A DNA stretch of 64,000 bases, taken from positions 1 through 64,000 of the forward strand of contig CAJQUW010010416.1 of assembly GCA_907163375.1 (NCBI GenBank). The letters run 5' to 3'. A program made the translations under genes and the position numbers. Shown here piece by piece: positions 57,116-64,000 of this stretch. Positions within the stretch are counted from its first letter, which is position 1. Each line of letters opens with the position of its first letter. Below the pieces are notes generated by a model that saw nothing but the letters and a program-made list of their open reading frames with translations, was not told where the DNA came from and searched no databases. The DNA comes from Prostheceraeus crozeri (Eukaryota; Platyhelminthes; Polycladida; Euryleptidae).

Positions 57116-58084
57116 TAACAAGGAGCATAATTAAGATAACAAATTGTGCAATTACTTCCTCATAGTAATCTAGCCGATTAAGGACAGAGGTCCTTGCTAT
57201 TTTCTTTCAACTGGAGAGTTGTGCAAATGAAAAACAATCTCAAGTGCCGACCCTGACGAGCTGTGGCCGTCCTATTTACATTGATTTCGTCCTCAAGAGG
57301 TTGAAGCTCTCTTTAAGCATCATTTTATTGAATCTCAAGTCTACCACTTGATGCAAGATTTATCCTTTAATTCACTAACAAAATATTTAATGATTCTCTT
57401 TTCCATTCATCTTTCCACCTACGCCTCCCACTGACCTGCGATAATATTTTAAAGGTCATTTCATATGAAAGCAACGGTCTAAAAAGCAAAGAAATTACTA
57501 AACAATTTTGTTGCTCTATCAGACACAAGTGGGCTACAGCTTCCAATATTTTGAGTAGGAAAAACAATGAAATGACAGAAGCTATGAAATATTCTTATGA
57601 AAAAGATCCATCAAGAAAGAATTGATGCGAGACATGAAACTGGTAGTGCAGAAATAGATGATTGATAGCGAAATCAACTTCAAGGAAATCAGATGTAGCA
57701 TGTTCATCACGAGATTATTGCGGTCCGTGAAAATGATGCCACAGTCCGCAGTTTGGGAGCTTTATGACGATAAAGGACCAGAACGCACATGCGCATTGAA
57801 AGCAATGCATTGACAGCGACATTCAAGCGATGGCGGTTTCCAGTGGTTGACAATGGGAAGATACCGGCAGCTTGTCGTTGTACTTTGTACTGATTTACGG
57901 TTGTTATCATTTCTCTTTAATTATAAAATCATTTTGATGAAACAGTTTTCAATATATCTCCTTTCGGCCAGAATTTCAACTATGAAGGGTTTGATTCTTC
58001 TTAAGATCTAGCAGCGTTGACCTTTGTCGATGTCTAAACGAGCGGGTAAAGTTGTCATCATCAAACATCTGTTGGCTCATGCCA
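57116..58084. repeat. Tandem unit segment Z
   Basis: Continues the host or repeat unit after the Tc1 (TA then ACAAGGAGC), and matches 25320-26290 throughout. It leads without a break into segment X at 58085, so the order X-Y-Z-X shows a tandem arrangement. The frame at 58024-58266 (plus strand, MSMSKRAGKVVIIKHLL) crosses the Z-X junction and has no recognisable domain. Confidence 0.7.
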
Positions 58085-59133
58085 GTGAATGCATTACTCT
58101 GCATTCATTGGCGAACGCTCATCATCTGATCGCAGTCTTGTCTGAACGTCAGTCGCCTGCTACTGTTGACGTAGTTGCCTCTCCGACATTAAACGAAGCC
58201 AGGATCAATTGGGTTGCGGTTCCCTTACTATATTTAGACACCGCGCCTCGATCAAGAATTGCGTAGAATTTCATTGCAAACTTTGAAGAAGGCTTGCATT
58301 AAGTCAATCTAGAAAGCCAATATTGGCGCGGGCGCATGCGCTTACTCACCACACGCACACCACTCTCTTTCGCTCTGTCTGAACATCAATGCTCCGTCTG
58401 AATACACAACTATCTTGTGTCTCTGACTGTCCGAAGAAAACAGCTGTGATTCGAGCACGTGCTGCAAAACTGTTCACTCTTGAGGTTGAACGTCTGATTT
58501 TGAGACGAAAAACTGCACAGCTATCACGAGAAGCTATTGAATTTAAACGAAATCTAATGAATGATGACACTTTTCACTTTTATAGTTGGAAAATTATTTT
58601 TGAGGATGCGCCGAAGGCTTCGCAGGTACGGAAAAGACGACACTGGAACCAGGGAATGACGCGGTTAATCTTATAAATTAACCGGTTAAGTAACCGGTTA
58701 ATCGGTTAAGAAAAAATTAACCGCGGTTAATCAACCTATTAAAAATTGTAACTAAAAATGCAAGCTATTTCATTGACACTTTCACAAGATTTTATAGGCA
58801 CGTTTTCTTATTGCTAGTAGGCCCTACAGAGCAAGAAATCCGCAGGTCTAAATTAGTGCCCACAGAAATTGCTTCAGACAAGACATACATAGCCTATGTA
58901 AGATAATCAAGTTGCACAATTTAGTATTCAGTATCTTATCACTTTAGTTTGTTGGTATTATTTTTTCTCTTCTCTATACTATATCACTCGCACAAAAAAA
59001 CAAGTTTCGGTCAATATCTATTAATTCTGATGCATAAAACTACGTCATCGAATAAAAAGGAATTACACATGCCGCATGGTATCTACCATATACTGATTTC
59101 CATGTAAGTTTGGTGAATAATTTCAACAATGAG

Positions 59134-59538
59134 TTAAGAATTGTAGTGTAAAAATAATATGGCACTTGCGGTTTTCTTTTGAAGACGCATTCGTTTCTTG
59201 TCAAAGATATTACAAAACGCTGAAAAGAAACGTTCACTGCTTGCAGATGTAGCTTGAACGGCAAGACACTGCTTGGCAAGTTTTTGAAGTTTTAGAAAAT
59301 ATAACCCATGTATTTTCCACCATTCCAATGGATCAACATCTAGGTCAGTAACGCACATCTCGTAATTCTGCATTTCTTGCAAATTTGTCTGTTTGACATT
59401 TATTAAAGGAGTACTTTCCAAAAGCAATGATAATCGACTTCGTTTCTCACATGCTTTAGTTGGCGGGCACTTCAGTTCGGAGGAATCCGCTTGTTCCCAA
59501 ATGCTTTGTTTTACTTTCTTCTTCATATCTTGAGGCAA
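59134..59538 (-). pseudogene. hAT transposase, C-terminal dimerisation fragment
   Basis: 134 codons. The conserved hAT C-terminal block is clear: DPLEWWKIHGLYFLKLQKLA, then CLAVQATSASSERFFSAF and KKRMRL. The DDE catalytic part and zinc finger are missing, so the element must depend on another source of transposase. Confidence 0.85.
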
Positions 59539-59725
59539 GAAATCGAGTTATTTCCACGAGGTGAAATTCAAAGCCTCAGTACAAGTGAGTCACGTGTTTT
59601 GGTTTCTCTCACACTGAATAGCCAGTGTTAAGCAACGGTTTCTCGTAAATTTTGTTTCTTATAATAGATTCACGTTTCCGATGATCTAAAGCAGATGTTT
59701 TATAAGTTTTACCACTGATTGGACG

Positions 59726-59795
59726 CAGGGACGTAGGCAGGATTTTCAAAGGGGGGAGCGCCGCTCCCACCGCTCCCCCTCTGCCTACGTCCCTT
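59726..59795. mobile_element. 70-bp MITE inside the hAT
   Basis: It begins CAGGGACGTAGGCAG and ends CTGCCTACGTCCCTT, with a GC-rich centre (GGGGGGAGCG ... CGCTCCCCC). The 8-bp duplication ATTGGACG lies at 59718-59725 and 59796-59803. It is a minimal hAT-mobilised element. Confidence 0.85.
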
Positions 59796-60110
59796 ATTGG
59801 ACGTCGGTTACATGCTTAATTCTTACTATAAAATATTGATTTAACACCCTCCTTGAACATTTTTTTTAACCGCGGTTAACCGGTTAAAGACTTTTAAGAG
59901 TTTAAGAGTTTTAGAGTTTTTAGACTTAAGAGTTTTCAAACCGGTTAACCGGTTAACCGCGTCATTCCCTGACTGGAACAATAATGTTTGAGTCTTCTAT
60001 AAGTCACAGGCATCAATGTCTCACTTCTGTATCTTCTGAATCTTGTTAAACAACATTATCAAGACAAAGAGAAAGAAATTGAACTAAAAGTCGACTTTCT
60101 GAAATTGAAA

Positions 60111-60842
60111 CTGTTTTTCTCCGGGAAACGTTCTCTCTGAGTGCTGAATTGCATTGAGTGTTTGTCAACAAAAGTCTCCGTCAGTAAAGACAGAACACAC
60201 AGCAGTGAAATTGTACGGAGACTCAGTAGCATTGAGGTGGCATACACTCATAACATAAGACCGCACATGCAGGAGAACAACATTGTAGACATCGGAGGAA
60301 TGAAAGCACGCGTCTCAGGCCATAAGCTGCAAAAATAGTTGCCACAAACAATACAGATGAAATATCCACAAAGCAAAATAAATTGTCAGTAATATAAAGT
60401 ATTAATTGATACAAATCCGCTAAGAATGTATAGGCATCAGGTGCGTACCGAAGAGGGAGACCGGTTGAGCAACCCCGAAAGTTTTAACGATGACTTCTGA
60501 ACCAAGCTAAAATGAGCATTACGCTTGACTCGAGCATTAAGGGTCGGAATTTTACAATGGTAATGAATTCTTGAGGTAATAGTACATGCGTCTGTATCAA
60601 TGCGTGTTAATTTCTCGTCCAATTTTATGGCTGTTAGGCATCAATGTTCAATTAGTGAATGAACATAGCTTGCGTCAAAGTAAACATGTTTTGGTCATAA
60701 TTCAGAACACTTTATCAGCTATAAATTGAAGTATCAGTCGAAAGTCACGAATGAGATGATAAGACGAGGCACTAGCGCCTACTACTTTCTGCAAACTTGT
60801 GAAGAGATGGATCAATTGAGATTGGTCTGCTTATGTGATATA
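60111..60842. other. No gene recognised
   Basis: Short frames at 60141-60338 (plus) and 60437-60622 (minus) have no motif I recognise. The second could be a retroelement scrap. Confidence 0.35.
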
Positions 60843-60874
60843 TGATATTTATCAAATCTCAACAGATGTAACCA

Positions 60875-60916
60875 CCACGAGACATGTTTCGGCCTGTTGG
60901 GCCTCATCAGTCGTGG
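60875..60916 (-). ncRNA. Hammerhead ribozyme, type I, unit 1
   Basis: Minus strand, in order: stem I arm CCACGA, core CTGATGA, stem II GGCC/GGCC with loop CAACA, GAAA, two-base-pair stem III (AC/GT, loop AT), triplet GTC, stem I arm TCGTGG. All core positions match the consensus and stem I pairs over six bases. Predicted cleavage is between 60881 and 60880. The tiny stem III resembles that of tandem or dimeric hammerheads in retroelements. Confidence 0.93.
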
Positions 60917-60958
60917 GTAGGTTTGAACCAGCGACGTTGGAGCTAGAGGGCGCGCAAG

Positions 60959-61040
60959 CATACCCTCTAACCACAAGGCCACCGGACCATCTGTTGAGAG
61001 CGTGAATTAGCCAGGAAGGCACTGCTTTAACGCAGGCACG
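60959..61040. repeat. Inverted repeat arm of the hammerhead repeat
   Basis: The block from GCATACCCTCTAACCACAAGG to CTTTAACGCAGG is present again in reverse complement at about 61278-61355. The tRNA-like head of a unit has therefore been inverted next to the second unit. Confidence 0.85.
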
Positions 61041-61176
61041 TGGAGGGCGGAATGCTTTCGCAATCACTTAATACCGCATCCGAAATTGAGGCGCTTCACG
61101 CAGGCGCTACTCATTACATGTTTAGACAAATAACCTGGCAATTGATAAATTTATCAGATCTCAACAGATGTAACCA

Positions 61177-61218
61177 CCACGAGACATGTTTCGGCCTGTT
61201 GGGCCTCATCAGTCGTGG
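61177..61218 (-). ncRNA. Hammerhead ribozyme, type I, unit 2
   Basis: Identical over its 42 bases to the ribozyme at 60875-60916. Predicted cleavage between 61183 and 61182. Identity of both copies argues for recent amplification or selection. Confidence 0.93.
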
Positions 61219-61277
61219 GTAGGTTTGAACCAGCGACGTTGGAGCTAGAGGACGTACAAGCATACCCTCTAACCACA

Positions 61278-61355
61278 AGGCCTGCGTTAAAGCAGTGCCT
61301 TCCTGGCTAATTCACGCTCTCAACAGATGGTCCGGTGGCCTTGTGGTTAGAGGGT
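61278..61355. repeat. Inverted copy of the tRNA-like head
   Basis: Reads CTGCGTTAAAGCAGTGCC onward to GGTTAGAGGGTATG on the plus strand, complementary to 60959-61040. It abuts the cut end of unit 2. Confidence 0.85.
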
Positions 61356-61557
61356 ATGTAAAAGACCGACCGCTTTCTGCCTATGTCTAGGCTTCTCAAG
61401 GACTAAATGAAATTTATTTACATCATAGAATCATCAAATGTCATCCAGAATTACATGCATGTCATGTATAGATAGATACAGACTTCAAATGATCAAAATC
61501 TAATTGGGTAGGTATGAGAAGGAGGATAGATATTTAGTCAGATGTAGGCTGTCATTA

Positions 61558-63035
61558 TCATAGATCTTGGTTTAGCAATGGTTGTAGGATTCTTATACAG
61601 ACCTTTTTCTTTTCTTCTCTGTAACTTTTCCCACAGTTGGCGGGTAACTTTAAAAGCGGCATCACATCGAATTTAGGCTCATAGTTTCCAGAACAGTCAT
61701 AGATGTGGTGACTGACTTTCAGAATTCTATGTTGTTCATCGTTAATTTGTTGTCTGTGTGTTCGAGTTCTTGCACGTAGTGTATCTCCCGATTGTCCGAC
61801 GTACGAGTATAATGCTTTGCAATTACGGCACTGTAGTACATAAATTACATCTTTAGAAGCACAGTTCATATTCGCTTTTATATGGAATGTTTTGGCGGTG
61901 ATAAAAGTTTTCCTATTATGATCGACGGACAACATTGGCATCTTGGATCTTCACATTTTGTGACACCATCTAACGGAGTTCGATTTCTTTTTGAAATAAG
62001 TTGTAATTTTGACGGTGGTTGTTTAAAAGAAGACCGTATTTTATAATTCTTAAATGTGGTTTTTAGTTTCAGATTTGAAAAAGCTGGATTGATAATGTCT
62101 TTAAATACATTAGGATTATTGGGATTATATGTGCGAGAATATGGAATGATATTCTTAGTGTCATTTTCATTCTCAAGTTTTACATCACTTCTTGACTTCT
62201 TGATAGCATCTTGTATCAATTGCTGTGGATATCCCAAGTTTCTGAGTCGTGTTTGCATTTCTTTAAGTCTTGTTTCCAGCATACTTTCTTTTGAGATGAT
62301 TCGTTGAATACGATTGGCTAGTGTATATGGGATATTTCGCAATATATGCCGAGGCACGAAGAAAATGAAACATAATTGTGACTATCTGTCGGTTTAGTAT
62401 AAATATCTCTTTCAATTTTTCCATTTTCTTTATAAACTAAAACGTCTAAGAAATTTATTTTATCCGAACTCCTTTCAGACGTAAATTTAATTTTATCATC
62501 AATAGTATTCAAAAATGTTAAAAACCCATCAATATCACAAAAGTCATTGTCCCAAATCACGAAACAGTCATCTAAGTATCGTATCCAGCCAGCAGAAAAC
62601 AATTCATACGTAGATTGTGTTGAGATGTCTTTCACAAAAGTGTACATGTTCTCTTCCATGAAACCCATAGTTAAGTTTGCGTAGCTAGGGCCTACCTTAG
62701 TACCCATAGCAGTACCTAATGTTTGCAGAAAAACTTGTGACTCAAAGCTGAAGAAGTTATTTCGAAGAACAAACAATGTTCATCCCCTCAATAATAAATT
62801 CAGTAGTAAATCTTGCAGCAATCTTGTCTCTATACTTCGTTACCCAATATTCAATCGCATTAATTCCTAACGAGTGGTTGATATTAGTATATAAAGATGT
62901 CACGTCGAAAGATACAAACATGGAATTTTCAGAGGTAGTATTTGGTATTTTTGAAATGAAGTCGATCGAATCTCTACAATAGCTTTTCAAGGAAGAGAAA
63001 TTAGGGGTCGAATAAACATGACATCATTACGAGCG
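61558..63035 (-). pseudogene. Penelope-like retroelement, canonical order, 5'-truncated
   Basis: RT motif A is FVSFDVTSLYTNI (62757-62990). Motif B is seen as GTAMGTKVGPSYANLTMGF and motif C as WIRYLDDCFVIW (62318-62776). DIYTKPTDSHNYVSFSSC follows, then a linker with CEDPRCQCC (61878-62357). Last is a GIY-YIG endonuclease with DVIYVLQC and YVGQSGDTLRARTRTHRQQ (61558-61941). Neighbouring segments overlap in different frames, so at least three frameshifts interrupt it. The amino-terminal part is missing and sequence changes near 63035. Confidence 0.85.
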
Positions 63036-63042
63036 GATTACA

Positions 63043-63059
63043 TATATATATATATATAT
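63043..63059. repeat. (TA)n microsatellite
   Basis: Short TA run at the junction between two Penelope-like elements. Confidence 0.9.
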
Positions 63060-63111
63060 TGCAGCAAAGTGTACCCAGTCTCTTCATTGATATGTGAAAG
63101 ATAAAAAACAC

Positions 63112-63160
63112 TGGTTCCGGACTAGTTTCGATTCATCTATTGAATCATCCTCAGCGGTCA
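63112..63160 (-). ncRNA. Hammerhead ribozyme, type I, of the terminal Penelope-like element
   Basis: Minus strand: stem I arm ending ACCG, core CTGAGGA (fits CTGANGA), one unpaired T, stem II GATTC/GAATC with loop AATAGAT, GAAA, two-base-pair stem III (AC/GT, loop TA... read as CTAGT), triplet GTC, stem I arm CGG. Stem I has three firm pairs, then a small internal loop. It lies about 105 bases 3' of the GIY-YIG frame at 63265. Confidence 0.8.
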
Positions 63161-63264
63161 CAAAGTTATAAAATTGCATAAAATTCACATTATATACAAA
63201 TTTACATCTGTTCACGAGTCAAGGTCATCAAGCATGGTTCCACTCTACGTCATCGATAATGATG

Positions 63265-63598
63265 TTACAAGTTCAGAAGCAGAACATGTGATCCATTCCG
63301 TTCATTTGATAATAGATTATTGTTTTCCTTTATCATTATGGATTCAAGAATTAGTGGCTGTCTGAAACGACCAACAATAGTGAAATTCTCAGCCTTAGGG
63401 CTATGATCGTGCATAGATATCTCTGTAGCGGTGGGATATCCACGCAAATGCTCACTGATACGAGTATTGAAATGTCTCTTAGTGGCACCGACGTACCGCA
63501 TGGAACAGCGGTCACAACTGTATTGATAAGTAATATTCGATTTAACGCCACAAGGGACAGGATCTTTGTTATGAAAGAAATCCTTTAATTTAGAAGTT
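63265..63598 (-). pseudogene. Penelope-like GIY-YIG fragment, left arm of an inverted pair
   Basis: Read from 63598 downward: SKLKDFFHNKDPVPCGVK, then SCDRCSMRYVGATKRHFNTR with ISEHLRG, to a stop at 63265. This is the C-terminal endonuclease of a canonical PLE. The copy is 5'-truncated at 63598, where the inverted arm begins. Confidence 0.85.
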
Positions 63599-63600
63599 AA

Positions 63601-64000
63601 AGAGAAGAAGCCATTCGCTCTTTGTTTTATAGAGCCTTAAGAATTTGCTCAGATAGCCATTTGTATGAAAAGGCTGCTTCTCGTATTCGTAGCATCTTCA
63701 AATTGAATGGTTTTACGGACGATCTGATTGATCGCATCAAGAAGAAAGTTGAACAGGGTGTTCGAAATGCATGCGAATCTGAAAAAGAGGATAAAACTAA
63801 AGTCTATTGGTCCATTCCGTTCATTCAAGAAGGCTCAAAAGAGCTGCAGTCTAAAATTGAGAAATTGAACCGTTGTCTTCAAAATTCTGAAATAAAAGTT
63901 GCATATAAAACTTCTAAATTAAAGGATTTCTTTCATAACAAAGATCCTGTCCCTTGTGGCGTTAAATCGAATATTACTTATCAATACAGTTGTGACCGCT
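63601..64000 (+). CDS. Penelope-like element, right arm of the inverted pair (partial)
   Basis: Open from just after a TAA at 63598-63600 to the window edge. The translation includes SLFYRALRICSDSHLYEKAA, RSIFKLNGFTDDLIDRIKKK and SKLKDFFHNKDPVPCGVK, the post-RT region leading into a GIY-YIG domain. Stretch 63909-64000 is the reverse complement of 63507-63598. The frame is undamaged and the endonuclease should continue beyond the window. Confidence 0.8.

Larger units (their letters stand above)
58650..59971. mobile_element. hAT element, internally deleted, with 8-bp target duplication
   Basis: Ends are CAGGGAATGACGCGGTTAA and its complement TTAACCGCGTCATTCCCTG. The direct repeat ACTGGAAC flanks it (58642-58649 and 59972-59979), and the single copy is at about 43009-43016 in the first X unit. 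Subterminal regions are rich in CGGTTAACCGGTTAA palindromes. Total length is 1322 bp, with only a transposase fragment inside. Confidence 0.92.
58085..60110. repeat. Tandem unit segment X, second copy, interrupted by hAT
   Basis: 58085-58649 and 59980-60110 together match 42436-43150. The frame at 58389-58676 repeats the 90-residue frame of the first copy, then runs into the hAT. Confidence 0.75.
60843..61276 (-). mobile_element. tRNA-like/hammerhead repeat (SINE or retrozyme), two units
   Basis: Two copies of a unit lie 302 bases apart. On the minus strand each has a tRNA-like head, GGTCCGGTGGCCTTGTGG with A box TGGCCTTGTGG, and about 45 bases later B box GGTTCAAACC. A hammerhead ribozyme follows immediately. 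The right-hand unit is cut inside the A-box region at about 61277. Cleavage at both ribozymes would release a 302-nt RNA. Related arrangements are the schistosome Sm-alpha repeats and animal retrozymes. Confidence 0.75.

Overview
The window is AT-rich eukaryotic nuclear DNA with very low gene density. It contains one plausible host gene family (leucine-rich-repeat plus immunoglobulin membrane protein), many transposable elements of animal type, microsatellites, and no operons or bacterial signals. The mix of Penelope-like elements, CR1/L2-type LINEs, piggyBac, Tc1/mariner and hAT points to an invertebrate animal, probably marine. The sequence alone does not fix the phylum.

Layout. 1-3.9 kb: LRR-Ig copy 1 (broken by an in-frame TAG), a degenerate LINE RT relic and a shared flank. 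4.6-5.7 kb: a non-autonomous DNA transposon. 8.8-10 kb: a 5'-truncated Naiad-type Penelope fragment. 11-14.6 kb: two decayed canonical Penelope-like elements (PLEs), the first followed by a hammerhead ribozyme. 15.2-18.8 kb: second copy of the LRR-Ig block, with an intact gene. 18.8-22.1 kb: a piggyBac element inserted in that block at a TTAA that is still empty in copy 1. 22.1-26.3 kb: more of the duplicated flank, interrupted by an hAT-like MITE. 26.3-42.4 kb: about 16 kb of AT-rich non-coding DNA, containing two concentric pairs of matching terminal inverted repeats and two long hairpins.

42.4-60.1 kb is a nested set of insertions with readable junctions. A duplicated host or repeat unit carries a Tc1/mariner element (45373-57115, TA duplication). 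The Tc1 carries a LINE (46358-56559, flanked by AACGT). The LINE carries a Penelope-like element with its GIY-YIG endonuclease upstream of the RT, flanked by near-identical 1.8 kb direct repeats (46981-53147). The next copy of the unit holds an hAT element (58650-59971, 8-bp duplication) with a 70-bp MITE inside it. The matching empty sites are also in the window.

60.8-61.3 kb: two 302-bp-spaced units combining a tRNA-like Pol III promoter with a complete hammerhead ribozyme. 61.6-64 kb: two further PLEs, one with a hammerhead and one forming an inverted pair that runs off the end.

The strongest leads are four well-formed hammerhead ribozymes, a pseudoknot-forming segment kept identical between diverged Naiad copies, the permuted Penelope element with its frame break, and the tRNA-like/hammerhead chimera. 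All were read by eye. Family names rest on visible motifs, and no database search was run.
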